Source: Petrolisthes cinctipes
Lineage: Eukaryota > Arthropoda > Malacostraca > Decapoda > Porcellanidae
NCBI GenBank assembly: GCA_033782935.1
Contig: JAWQEG010000622.1
Span: forward strand, 660,001-724,000
Direction of reading: 5' to 3'
Length of the DNA stretch: 64,000 bases
This document shows positions 41,864-52,396 of the stretch, one piece after another. The notes under the pieces were generated by a model. The model did no database searches and was not told the origin of the DNA. It was given only the letters and a program-made list of their open reading frames with translations. Position 1 is the stretch's first letter; every line of letters begins with the position of its first letter. The position numbers and the translations under genes are program-made.

Positions 41864-41931
41864 ACTGAGCCCCAAGAGGAGGAGGAGGAGGAGGAGGTGG
41901 TGGAGGAAGAAGGAGAAATTTCTGGCAAAAT
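41864..41931 (+). pseudogene. Host gene last exon, 5' part (split by DIRS copy 2)
   Basis: After the CTTTTTTCGCAG acceptor the frame reads TEPQEEEEEEEVVEEEGEIS, then GK and AT, where the DIRS element begins. Joined to 49393 it continues in frame for 49 more residues to a stop. The acidic tract, the acceptor and the frame across the empty site support a real exon. The protein is not recognised. The insertion should truncate or alter this gene's product on this allele. Confidence 0.55.
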
Positions 41932-42191
41932 TAGTGCATTTGTCGCGGCTTCTAGCCGCTTAAATTGTATTTATTGGTTTGTGAAACCAGTACAGCTGGT
42001 TGCTATAGAATATGCCCCTTCACAAGCCCAGGCCCCGTGTAGGCATAATCTGGGTTGGAAGGGTCAATTCCGTGACGTTCATCAGAAGTAAATAAAAATT
42101 CAAATCTGGCGCTGTACTGATAGTGGAGCCACCTGGAGGTGGTGAGGTGAGGTATTAAGCCCCTCCTCCGCTGAATACCGCTCGTCCACTC
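41932..42191 (-). repeat. DIRS copy 2 right terminal repeat with extension
   Basis: Begins TAGTGCATTTGTCGCGG and runs through 'ttattggtttgtgaaacc' into the repeat proper. It is inverted relative to 49171-49392. Confidence 0.85.
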
Positions 42192-42242
42192 AAATGAGAA
42201 AGAAGTGAGTGTCTGCCGCATCGGGAGGTGGGTGGGACAGTA

Positions 42243-42345
42243 AAAGCTGTACTGGTTTCACAAACCAATAAATACAATTTAAGCGGCTAGAAGCCGCGAC
42301 AAATGCACTATTATTGGTATAGTGAAACCAGTACAGCTGGTTGCT
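42243..42345 (-). repeat. DIRS copy 2 internal complementary region
   Basis: Contains 'acaaatgcactattattggt', the joined complements of both element ends, as in copy 1. It defines the exact ends of the insertion. Confidence 0.85.
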
Positions 42346-42943
42346 AAGCATGCGATGCGGTAGGTGGGAGGTGAGGTGGAGGCAATCACGTGCTAGTTAA
42401 GAGTGGTTGAGAGCGGAGGGCAGGAAAGGTAACCGAGCCCGGTGAGGCAGCAGCTAACGCCCCTCCCGACACTGGCTAGGTGAAACGCCGTGGTGGGGGA
42501 GAAGTAGCGTATACCATAAAACCGTAGACCATTCTGTTATAGACCAGAATTGTTACACATAAAGTCTTTATAGGTAGACTCAAGGGTTCGGGTCTAGGAG
42601 AGGAGGGGGGAGGTTCCCATGGATACTCCCCCCCCCCCCCTTTCCTTCCCCCCCCATTCCCCCCCCCCCCCCTTATTCAAGTCTTCTGAGTTAGGGCTAT
42701 GGCCCTCGCTCAGGTAATGTAATCCCGAGGGGATGAAGGAGGACACTAGGATCCAGATGTCCTGTGTAATAATATCTCCTGTCACTCATCTTAGTTAATA
42801 ATTGTTTGGAAAATGAATACACAAGAATTCCGTAACAATGTAATTTATTATATATTCTCTTTCACCATATGTACACGTGAAGAATGGGGATGAGTATGAA
42901 GCTGTACAAGATGTGGATGAGGTCTGGGATGATGTGACGGGAC

Positions 42944-43930
42944 TTAAATCACCCGACCTTTTCTCTTCGGGCGGCCCCTCCCCCCCATGTGTCTCCCGCG
43001 GGGACCCTGGGGAATAGGAGGTGGAGTACCCATAGCCACACAGGGGGTAGGGGAGAGCGAGTGGAACAGGTACCTCGTCCTGAAGGAAGAAGTGGACGCC
43101 CAGCCCCCTAAATCCCTGACCCTCTCCACCGAGTGAGTCCTGAGGAAGGCGAGGGAGGCGGCCACGCCCCTAACGCTGTGAGCCCTCGGGGCGTGTCCGG
43201 GATCCCCGTTCTCTATCACTCGGCAGAGAAGGCGAGCGATTGACCTAGGGAAGAGAGGGTTACCGGACCTAGAGTTGTAGAAGAGGTGGTCCGGAGAAGC
43301 CCCTCTCGTCGCCTCCACGTATGCAACAAAGGCGTGGACTGGGCAGAGGGGGTGGAAATTTCCATCCCTCAGGAACGAGGGTACTGCGAGAGGGCCAATT
43401 CTGTCGTCAGCCTGCTCGTTCTTAGCTAGAAAAGCAGGGGATGGGGAAATGGTTAAGGAAGTAAGGTTAGGGGTTACTGAAGAAAAGGCTGTGTGACGGG
43501 TCAGGGCTGCCAACTGAGAAGCCCTGTAACCTGTAGCTAAGGCGAGCAGGAAGAGAGCTTTCTGGAGGAGGTGACAAACCTCCAGAGGGACCCCCTCGAA
43601 GGTCAGGTAGGAAAGGACACGATGAAGGGACCAGGAGGGTGCCTGGGCCCGGTGAGGTGCGGTCCCCGCCCGAATCCCCATCCTCAGGAGAGAGAGAGGC
43701 CTCTCCGAAACCTTAATGTTAAAACCCAGGAGGAGGGGATCAGACAGGGCTGCGTGATGCGCAAGCACCGTCGCCGGGGCCCTGTTGGTGGAATCGGCGA
43801 GCCACGTGAGGAATTCCAGGACTGTGTCCTCCGAGATGACCCTGGAGGGGTGTCTTCGCAAGAAGTCCTGGAATCTTTTCCAGCACGATTCGTATTGTCG
43901 CACCGAAGACTGACGATGAGCCCTCAACAT
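42944..43930 (-). CDS. DIRS copy 2 tyrosine recombinase, 328 aa
   Basis: The ATG at 43930 again lies within ATGTTGA, overlapping the Pol stop. The same motifs are present: SSVRQYESCWKRFQDFL, ALATGYRASQL, AHSVRGVAAS and FRTRY. By eye about nine residues differ from copy 1, none at the catalytic Arg, His, Arg or Tyr. The frame is intact to the end. Confidence 0.85.
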   Translation of the reverse strand: MLRAHRQSSVRQYESCWKRFQDFLRRHPSRVISEDTVLEFLTWLADSTNRAPATVLAHHAALSDPLLLGFNIKVSERPLSLLRMGIRAGTAPHRAQAPSWSLHRVLSYLTFEGVPLEVCHLLQKALFLLALATGYRASQLAALTRHTAFSSVTPNLTSLTISPSPAFLAKNEQADDRIGPLAVPSFLRDGNFHPLCPVHAFVAYVEATRGASPDHLFYNSRSGNPLFPRSIARLLCRVIENGDPGHAPRAHSVRGVAASLAFLRTHSVERVRDLGGWASTSSFRTRYLFHSLSPTPCVAMGTPPPIPQGPRGRHMGGRGRPKRKGRVI

Positions 43931-45696
43931 CTTGTCCACTGTCTCCTTAGTGAACCTTTTGCTGAGGACTCCCCGTAGAAACTCCAAGCGTGTAGTTTCA
44001 GTGACGCTTGGAGTGGTGCAGACAGGGTGCTGGAGAGGCACGCCGATCCCAACTGAAGGGGATGCGGGCACCACCGGGACAACTCTCCGAACCACGGCTG
44101 TGCTGGCCAGCGGGGGGCTATGAGGAGAACCCTCCCCCTGAAAGTGCGCAGCTTGAGGATCGCCTTCAGGAGGACTGAAGTGGCTGGGGGTGGGAAGAGG
44201 TAGAGATGACCCCACCTGTTCCAGTCCTCCGTGAAGGCGTCCGGGCCTCCCGCCTCTGTTCTGGATGAGAAAGTCAGGAACAGAGGGAGTAGGGCCGTGG
44301 ATGGGGAGGCGAATAGGTCCACCTCCGGTGTCCCGTAGCGAAGGCAGAGAGACTCGAACACAAGGGGACGCAGTTGCCACTCGACTGACGTCCCCCTGAA
44401 CCTGGATAGGGCGTCCGCCCAATCGTTCTCCCGCCCTGGCACGTAGCGGGCCGAGAGGTGAATGTCCCTCTTGGCCGCTATTGCGAAAATCTGTTCTGAC
44501 AGGGACAGGAGAATTTCCGACCGTACGGTGCCCTGTTTCTGTAGGCACTGCACGGCCGCAACGTTGTCCATATCGAAGCGGACGCCTATCCTGGCAAACT
44601 GAGGGTGTCTGTTGAGCCATTCCTTCGCTACCATCAACTCCCGGGCGTTGATGTGCAGTAGCCTTTCCCCTTCCTTCCATCCCCCGCACCGTTGATGTCC
44701 CAGGCAAGACTGGTATCCCCAGCCTACGTCCGATGCGTCTGTCGCCACCGTAATCCCCGGGGGAGGGAACACCCAGGGGACCCGCTGACGCAGGGCACCG
44801 GGACGTAGCCAGGGGCGAAGGAGGCGGTGGAGAGAGGGGGACACTTGCCTGGGAAGGTCCCTGTGTGTGGGGGACAGGTGGAGGTTTACCTCCCGCGTCA
44901 GCCTCCTGTGTTTCAGTCGTCCCAGGGGCATTGCAGGGGCCGCGAAATTTAGGGACCCGAGCAATGATTCCCACTGGCGGCGAGAGAAAGTACGGGAAAA
45001 ATGCGCCCGGCGGACGTGGCGGAGGGTCCGGCGGGCGTTGTCTGGAGCGAGAGAGAGGGTGGCCGAAAGAGAGTCCCACTCTATTCCTAGCCAACACAGC
45101 TTGCGAGTGGGGGTGAGAGAGGACTTGGGGATGTTCAACAGAAACCCCATTTCCTCTAGCACTCCCCTCGCTACCCGGACGTTGTTTGCTACCTGCTCCT
45201 TGGAAGGGGCGTGAAGCAACCAATCGTCCAGGTACATGAGGGTGGGGACACCCGCCTCTGCCAGACGGGATGCCACCACCCTCACGAGTTTTGTGAAGAC
45301 TCGCGGAGCTAGAGAAAGACCGAAAGGGAGCCTGGTAAACTGGAACGTCTCGGTCCCCACCTGGAAGGCCAGAAAGCGGCGAAACCTGGGGTGGATCGGG
45401 ACGTGCCAGTAAGCATCCTTGAGATCCAGGGATGCTAACCAGTCTCCCTTCCTCAGAACTGTGCGGACCTGAGCAACCGAAACCATCCTGAAATGTAAAG
45501 TTTTCACGAATTTGTTTAGCTTGCTCAGGTCCATCACCAATCTCGTTTTTCCCTGATCCTTTTTGGGGACCGTGAATAAACGAGAAAGAAAGACCCTTCC
45601 CGTCGCCCGCTCCACTACCCCTTTTTCCCGCATTTCCCGCACATGCGGGACGACCGAAAGTGACACTTTGGTTGAGGCAGGAGGTAGACGTAGTGG
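43924..45696 (-). CDS. DIRS copy 2 Pol: reverse transcriptase, RNase H and methylase-like region
   Basis: Intact. It carries WLASLDLKDAYWHVPIHP, the YLDD box (about 45234-45223), VATDASDVGWG, PGRENDWADALSRF and EVDLFASP, as in copy 1. About ten residue differences are seen over the 590-residue body, mostly conservative, which suggests constraint on this frame. The upstream exon in the same frame precedes the 207-nt intron at 45903-45697. Confidence 0.9.
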   Translation of the reverse strand, partial: PLRLPPASTKVSLSVVPHVREMREKGVVERATGRVFLSRLFTVPKKDQGKTRLVMDLSKLNKFVKTLHFRMVSVAQVRTVLRKGDWLASLDLKDAYWHVPIHPRFRRFLAFQVGTETFQFTRLPFGLSLAPRVFTKLVRVVASRLAEAGVPTLMYLDDWLLHAPSKEQVANNVRVARGVLEEMGFLLNIPKSSLTPTRKLCWLGIEWDSLSATLSLAPDNARRTLRHVRRAHFSRTFSRRQWESLLGSLNFAAPAMPLGRLKHRRLTREVNLHLSPTHRDLPRQVSPSLHRLLRPWLRPGALRQRVPWVFPPPGITVATDASDVGWGYQSCLGHQRCGGWKEGERLLHINARELMVAKEWLNRHPQFARIGVRFDMDNVAAVQCLQKQGTVRSEILLSLSEQIFAIAAKRDIHLSARYVPGRENDWADALSRFRGTSVEWQLRPLVFESLCLRYGTPEVDLFASPSTALLPLFLTFSSRTEAGGPDAFTEDWNRWGHLYLFPPPATSVLLKAILKLRTFRGRVLLIAPRWPAQPWFGELSRWCPHPLQLGSACLSSTLSAPLQASLKLHAWSFYGESSAKGSLRRQWTRC

Positions 45697-46011
45697 CTGT
45701 AACGGGAGAAGACAGGTGTCAGTGAGAGTACCGTTAATCCTAATCCCCCGGGGCCCGAGGGACCCGGGGTGGTTGGGGGAAGAATGACAGGAGAGGCAGA
45801 GATTTTGACCGCAAGGGAAAATCTGATTTTGACCTAACGGTAGCCCAAGGACGGGATTAGGCATAATTCATATGTCAGACAGTAAGGATGACAGTTACTC
45901 ACCGGAACAGTAATCCAGGGCCATGACAGGCCCTGGCGAATTATCCTTGCTGCCCAGCCGTGGGTGGGCCAGGCTGCTGACCACCCTGTGAGGCAGCCCA
46001 GAGTGGGACCC

Positions 46012-46228
46012 TCAAGTGGCGCGGTCCTTCTGGGAGGGGTGGTTGAAGGACTTGGGCTTCGCGAAGGGCTTGGCGACCTGTCCCCTTCCTCGAAAAGGCT
46101 GCTGGCCCCTCTGGGAGGGCCTGTTGTGTGCTCTCGGGGGAGTGGGATAGGAGGGCCTCGGTAGCCTGGAGGGCTGGGAGGGCCTCCGGGGCTGGTAGGC
46201 TGGTCTGGCTGGCTGTGGGGCACGTGGC
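46012..46228 (-). CDS. DIRS copy 2 Gag, exon 3
   Basis: Follows the TTTGTCCGTAG acceptor. Pro/Arg-rich, basic tail (RGQQPFRGRGQ) ending KDRAT and a stop. One codon shorter than copy 1, so the length change is in frame. The overlapping Pol lead-in frame is also open. Confidence 0.7.
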
Positions 46229-46328
46229 CTACGGACAAACAGAACGATTAGGACCCAAAATAGACCCGAAAAATCCTTTCATTTCACCCCGTGACAACTC
46301 GGGTAAGACGAACACGAGAGGTACTTAC

Positions 46329-46589
46329 TTGGAGGTGGAAGGTTTTGGTAAATTAATTACCGTTGGGAGGGAGGCGAAGATCGTGTCTGTCGCCGGTTGG
46401 TCAAAGAGGGCGGGGGACAAGGGGACAGCTCGTACCACTCCCCTCTGTGCCATTTCTGGCGCAGATTTAGCTGCCGCTTGGCGGGCTGCCAGTCTCGCCT
46501 CGGCGAACGCCTTCGCCTCCTCCCGCATGAAGTGGGTAGCCATTGCCGCCACGCCCTCCATCACGGTGGCCATGGAAGAGAGGGTGTCA
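46329..46589 (-). CDS. DIRS copy 2 Gag, exon 2
   Basis: 261 nt between a CCCCTTACAG acceptor and an AAGTAAGTACC donor, the same length and phase as copy 1. Encodes the helical Ala/Glu-rich segment (EEAKAFAEARLAARQAAAKS). Confidence 0.75.
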
Positions 46590-46705
46590 CTGTAAGGGGT
46601 AAACAAAGAAAGAACCGAGCGAACCCGGGGATAAGTACCCGGGAGTAACAGGGAGACCCTTCACCCAGCATCCCTACAAACATGATACACGAGAAAGGTA
46701 CTCAC

Positions 46706-48405
46706 GCTAGCTGTACACCCGACATCTCGTGGTAGGAGTTTGTTAGGGCGTTGAGGCAGTCCCTAACCAAAGAGGCGGCTGCTCCCGTGGAGATGGTGTG
46801 GGCCAGCTCCAGACGGGTAGCAGATTCCGCCTGCCTCAATTTACCATCGGGCTCCTTCAGCTGATAGGGGACCGGGGGCTCCTTCTCCGTCTTCCACAGG
46901 CACTCCCTCAAGCCCGGGGGAGCCCGGGAATGAGGGAGGATGACGGGGAAAGACGGAGGAGGGGGCTTCCTGGGCGCGTTGTTCCTCTGGTGGTCCAGGG
47001 ACTTAAGGAGAAGGGCTGGAATATCCAGGTCCCCTTCACCCTTATCCCCCGGGAAGTACGCGTCCGGGGAAAGGAGGAGAGCCGTGTTACCGTGTGAGCG
47101 GTCAATCCTCCAAGCCCCGGACAAGTGTAGCTGGCTGTACTCCACCAGGAAACCCATCGCGTCCAGGGTAGCCGCAGAGGACACCCTAGCTGAAGTGGGT
47201 AAGGGCGCTGAGATAGGACGGACCTTGTAGAAGGGAATAGCCTCGCCCTTCTCATCCGCCCCCCACTTCACCACGACGTCATCCCTCCGTATCCACACGT
47301 CTGGTTGAGCTGTGTCCGGAGACCAGGCCACCAGTCTGCCCTCCTCCGAAGAGTGGGTCCAAGCAGGAGGAAGGAGAGACCAAGAGTAGGGAAGGTATCC
47401 GTCTCCTGAAGGAGGGGGTGACGGGGACGGGGGTGCGGAGGTAACCAACTCCTCAGCTACGTCCCCCGACGGAGACTCGAGCCCTGGGGAAACGGGAGGC
47501 ACGAAAAGGACTCCCACATCCCCGGGAGGACTCGAGCCCTCGACGGGAGCAGCAGCGGGAGGCGGGGGAACAGGAGCGGGTTCCGTAGCGACAGCCTGAG
47601 GTTGCGCGACGGAAGCCCCAGGAAAAGCGTGAGGAATAAGGGTGTGGAAGATTTTAACTATCTTCCTCGACGAGGGGCTGTCCCCCCCCCGCTTACCCCT
47701 GCGGGAATTGCGGGCGGGCGAAGGAGAGCTCCCCGACGACGAAGAAGAGGAAGAGGACGACGAAGACGAGGAGGAAGGAGAACGGCGACGAGCACGGGAC
47801 TTCCTGGAGTGGCGGGACCTTTTAGCCGAACGCTTGCGTCCTCTAGAGAGGCCTGAGGAGCCAGCTCTAGCAGGAGGCGAAGCTGGGGGTTCCCTGCTGG
47901 GCCCTTGTACCGGTGAGGCAGTCGGGGGAACCAGCGCGACAGACTCGCTCGCTTCCCGGGGGGATAAGCCCCGAGAAGGAGTCGTAGTACCGTCTAGGGA
48001 AGCAGGCTCAATCTCTCGGGCCTCAGGAGGTTCTAGCCCCTGAGACTCCGAGAGACAGGAAGAAGGGTAACGGGTCCTGAATAAACCCAGGTCCGCTCCC
48101 AAAATCGGGTCCACCCACGCCAAAGAAGAACCGTCTCGTTTGTGGGCCATTCTCCTAGCCCTCGTCCACGCCATACGAAGAGAAGCAAGGGCAGGGAGTT
48201 TGGAGCGGGCAGAAGGGGAGGTAACCCGACACAACTCAGCCCAGGGGCGGCACACACCACACGCCAAAGGGTCGTAACCCAAGGGAGTGAAGCAGGGTGC
48301 GTGAGGAGAACAGTGCAGGTGTCCGTCAGGCGAGACCCGCACGGTACATCCTGAGGCAGCACAAAGGGCACGAGTAGGCTGGGGGAGAAAAGAATACACA
48401 AACAT
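46706..48405 (-). CDS. DIRS copy 2 Gag, exon 1
   Basis: Open from the ATG at 48405 to the GTGAGT donor. Same Cys/His cluster, basic SR-like stretch with a poly-Ser run, and conserved block as copy 1. Substitutions relative to copy 1 concentrate in the Pro/Ser-rich middle. The conserved CCCCCAG acceptor just inside the annotated start suggests the true N-terminus is spliced. Confidence 0.75.
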
Positions 48406-49170
48406 GGGTTAACACGTGCAAACACTGGAACACAAACCCATCCTCCCCGAAGGAAAGAAGCGCGGGACACGCCCGCTGAACCTGGGGACCAGAACACAAT
48501 CCCCCACACTCGCGCAGCCGCCCAGGGAAAAAAACCCCGTAAAACCATAATCGTCCGCCACATGGAGCGGGTAAAAAAGGAGGCCCCCCCGGACCGATGA
48601 ACCAGAAGGAGGGGTAGGAGGGGACCCGATAGCCTGAGAAGAAACACTCCAGGCTGAAATAATGGAAAAAACCCCAAAATAAAATAAAAAACCCCCGCTC
48701 GGGAGAGGAAGGGAGAACCAGGGCACAATTCTCCCTCCCCCTTACCGAGAGGGGACACATAATAATCGGGGGAGGTAAGAGGAAGGTCTGCAAAGACCCC
48801 ATGTGGTCACCACGTGGAGTGGGGAAGTCCCACGTGGAACCCACTAATCTCGCTAAAAACCCCAGAAAACCCCGATAAAATACACATGAAGAATGTACTA
48901 GTGGCAGGAGGGACAGTGAAATAGGGGACAGACGGAGAAAAACTCCGAAAACAGGGGCTGAAAAGCCCCCTTCGCTTAAGGAAAGAACTAAGTCCTAACG
49001 AAGAAAAAACCCCATAAACACATAAAAACCCTCCTAGAAAACACACAATATACATCTGCAAAGCAGGCCAGCCACTAGAACACAAAAGAAAAATTAGCAG
49101 GAACACGCGACACAATACCATAGCGTAGCAGCGAGGAGCGTAGATGTTGACAGGCGTGTGTTCCGCGACA
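48406..49170 (-). promoter_or_regulatory. DIRS copy 2 leader
   Basis: Noncoding leader homologous to 28818-29598. Short frames over it are not conserved in length between copies. Confidence 0.4.
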
Positions 49171-49392
49171 GAGTGGACGAGCGGTATTCAGCGGAGGAGG
49201 GGCTTAATACCTCACCTCACCACCTCCAGGTGGCTCCACTATCAGTACAGCGCCAGATTTGAATTTTTATTTACTTCTGATGAACGTCACGGAATTGACC
49301 CTTCCAACCCAGATTATGCCTACACGGGGCCTGGGCTTGTGAAGGGGCATATTCTATAGCAACCAGCTGTACTGGTTTCACTATACCAATAA
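49171..49392 (-). repeat. DIRS copy 2 left inverted terminal repeat
   Basis: On the minus strand it starts TTATTGGTATAGTGAAACC at 49392. It is the mirror of 41970-42191. Confidence 0.85.
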
Positions 49393-49540
49393 ATCTGGGT
49401 TAGCCCAGGATACTGCAGTAGTACTGCCTCCTGATTTCCTGTTAACCTTCCAAACCATAAGAAGAGTGAAGTCTGATGAAGTCTCTGACATAACCAGACA
49501 GCTGCTGCGACTGGAGGAGTACCAAAATCTCGAGGAGTGA
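49393..49540 (+). pseudogene. Host gene last exon, 3' part (split by DIRS copy 2)
   Basis: In frame with 41864-41931 once the DIRS element is removed (GGC AAA ATA TCT GGG). It encodes SGLAQDTAVVLPPDFLLTF, then RRVKSDEVSDITRQLLRLEE and YQNLEE before TGA at 49538. The amphipathic helical end looks like a genuine protein C-terminus. The family is not recognised. GT-rich 3' sequence follows. Confidence 0.55.
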
Positions 49541-49590
49541 CTTGCAGAAGTGGGTGTGTGTTTGTGTGTCTGTGTAGCTATATCCTTACC

Positions 49591-49622
<32 letters not shown>

Positions 49623-50142
49623 GAGATACAACTACGTAGCTATATCTTTACCTTGTGTGTGTGTGTGTGTATGTGCAAGGTAGAGATACAACTACGTAGC
49701 TATATCTTTACCGTGTGTGTGTGTGACGCATCATTGACACTACTATTAATATCTGGGTTTTTGCACTGGTCAATACTGTCGGTACGGTCCTTGGACATAT
49801 TGATTTATGTCGTGATATTTTTTCTTCATTAACTATATCAGGCAAGAAACTATGCTATGAATTACTTAGAGATTATTTATTGTATCATAATATATTGTGT
49901 AATAAAAATATTATGATGATATAATGTTTGCTTATCATCACTATTTGAAAATAGTTTTCTCATTCAATGTATACGACCATGATTATTATTATATGTGAAG
50001 TTACAGTCCTCAAAATAATCAAGATGCTTTCTCTATATAAGCTGTGACTATGATACTTATATAATGATAAATTACATGATTGAAGCGTAATAACTGTGAC
50101 AATTTTGCTATAAAGTGATGGTGAAATCCTGCATTTGTTTTA

Positions 50143-50174
<32 letters not shown>

Positions 50175-51601
50175 TTTGAGACTAGTAACCATTCATGACT
50201 GGCCCGTTTAATGATCATTCAGAACACACACACACATTTAGCCTATCATATTCTCACATATACATAATCTAGTCAATCAATCCAATCTTTGCTTTGTTCT
50301 ATACTATATAGACAAAGAGCAAGATCCAGATTTAAAAGTTGTGTGGAGTATAGAAATTATAAATACAGTTATATTACTTGCATTGGTATTTTTTGGTATT
50401 CTGGATAAATATGACAAAGAAGACAGATATTGAGAAATAATGAAACTTTATCGAACCACTTTAATTCGTCTCCTTATTAACTCCCTCTATCATTCCTCAC
50501 GTCACTGTAAAATTCTCTCTCTCTCTCTCTTTCTCTCTCTCTATGCATGTGGCTAAAGTTTTGTCTATTCTAACAGGTAACTGGTGCTGACCACAGGGTT
50601 TTTTTTTTTCTTTATATACCTTTAGTACAAGCCCCAACACTCTGGGGATCGTTGCCACTAAAGGCCATGAAGTTATCAGATACATGGTGGGAAATTAATA
50701 TGAGTAAATATATGTAAACTATATTACGAGAGAGAACAAAGACAACAATGATAATGATATGAAAACCATATATGTATATTGTACAGTGGCTGGAAAAGTC
50801 CCGCCGCCCCATGACAGCCACGAACACGACCCCATGAACACCGTGGGCCCCGATACACACACACACATACACATACACATATATATATATAATAAAACTT
50901 CAAGCGATAGTAATACTGTCGTTAGAATTGACAATGTAATAAATAATAAAGACTATAAGGTACTGGTCAGTCTAAAATGCAGGTGAAATGTGAACATTAC
51001 AAATCGACATTACTAGGTGCTAAGAAACTCGGGAAATATATTTAGAATGTTTTCTAAGACATCAGGCTGGTTAATTAAATAGTCACATATATCACGATAC
51101 ATTAGGCGAGAGGGTGTGCAAATACATGACGTAATGTCTGAGTGCCAGAGTTGGGAGCTTGACTGAGTTTGTACACCGACTGGTCTGTACTCTGTGGTCT
51201 GCCGCCTGCCGCTGTAGCAGTAGCAAGTGGAACCCCACTGGAACCCATTAACTGCACATGCGTGGGGGTTTGAAGATGCCAGGCTCAAGAGTCACGATGG
51301 GAAGAGAGCAGGGTTGCCAATTTAGCAAAAAAATTACACTTCTTTGAAGATAACGACAGAATAATTGGAAAAGCTTTGTTTGAGCTAGACAGCCAAGAAG
51401 AGACAGAAAAGATGAAAGAAATATTGTATAATATGTGGATAATGAGAGAAAACAGAGAGGAAAATTAGAATCAGGAGAAATCTGCAACCAACACAGAAGA
51501 AAAGAAGACGACATGGGGGCCGTTGAAAAGGCTATCCCGCCAAAAGCATTAGTAGACATAGACATAGTAGTATTAGTACTGCTGAGTACACTGAGACACG
51601 G
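49541..51601. other. Gene-free stretch with small microsatellites
   Basis: GT runs at 49593-49621, 49655-49670 and 49713-49725 are separated by copies of 'gagatacaactacgtagct', a local tandem repeat. (TTA)n lies at 50143-50171. Small CT, CA and poly-T runs lie near 50515, 50230 and 50598. The first part may be the host gene's 3' UTR. Confidence 0.5.
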
Positions 51602-51652
51602 ATGGCTCTTGGCCTCCTGCTGCTCTGCATTTTTGTTGCTCGTTCGCTAACT
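51602..51652 (+). CDS. Possible signal-peptide first exon
   Basis: The ATG at 51602 opens 17 codons, MALGLLLLCIFVARSLT, ending exactly at a GTGAGTGAAG donor (51653). A strongly hydrophobic leader joined to a good donor is typical of first exons of secreted proteins. No downstream exon is identified in the remaining 12 kb of plus strand, so this could be chance. Confidence 0.35.
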
Positions 51653-52055
51653 GTGAGTGAAGTAACTACTACTACTACTTCATCATCATGGCCTTGAGTG
51701 GAATGAAGCAGGCAAGTTATTTTAAAATATATTATACATTAGGTATCTGTTTGGGGAGCAACATATCAGCAGTTTTTTATGAAATTGACAAACATCAAAG
51801 GTTAAACCCAATCAGTATTTGTACTGTTATTTTATTCTCTTCTTATTTTTATTTATTTATTTACTTAATTAAATGTCTACTTATCACATGGAAAGCCAAA
51901 TTTTATACTATTTTGTAGGAGCTGCCCTCTCTGACATCTCTCTAGATTGTGGTGTTGAGACTAGACAGTCAAGTAAGGTATAGAGAAATGACTCTCCCAT
52001 CTTGTTTTTTTGTCTCACCCTCGTGGGTGGTATATACAGTAAGTGGATGGGGGGA

Positions 52056-52307
52056 GGGGTTAGGGGTTGCGGGAATAGGGGGACAGGCTTGGAAGGGGTG
52101 CGGGAATAGGGGGACTGGCTTGGGGGGGTTTGGGGGGTGCGGGAATAGGGGGACAGGCTTGGGGGGGGGGGTAGAAAGCCTATCCCTTATTCCCGCAACC
52201 CCCTAACCCCCCCCCCCCCAAGCTTGTCCCCCTACTCCCGCAACCTCCCAAAACCCCCCCAAGCCTGTCTCCCTACTCCCGCACCCTCCAAGCCTGTCCC
52301 CTACTCC

Positions 52308-52310
<3 letters not shown>
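52056..52310. repeat. G-rich minisatellite and its inverted C-rich mirror
   Basis: Three units of about 30-40 bp on the left ('gcgggaatagggggacaggc' plus a G run) face three inverted units on the right ('gcctgtctccctactcccgc' plus C runs). The loop is about 15 bp ('tagaaagcctatccc'). The G runs could form quadruplexes and the arms a hairpin. The right edge abuts (AT)42. Confidence 0.85.

Positions 52311-52396
<86 letters not shown>

Larger units (their letters stand above)
41932..49392 (-). mobile_element. Complete DIRS-type tyrosine-recombinase retrotransposon, copy 2
   Basis: Same structure as copy 1, on the opposite strand. The right terminal region is 41932-42191, the internal complementary region is 42243-42345 with the junction GCACTA-TTATTGG, and the left terminal repeat is 49171-49392. 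Gag, Pol and recombinase frames are all open. The flanks AAAAT and ATCTG join without a target duplication. It differs from copy 1 by a few percent, so it is a separate insertion and not an assembly mirror. It is inserted in a host coding exon. Confidence 0.92.
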
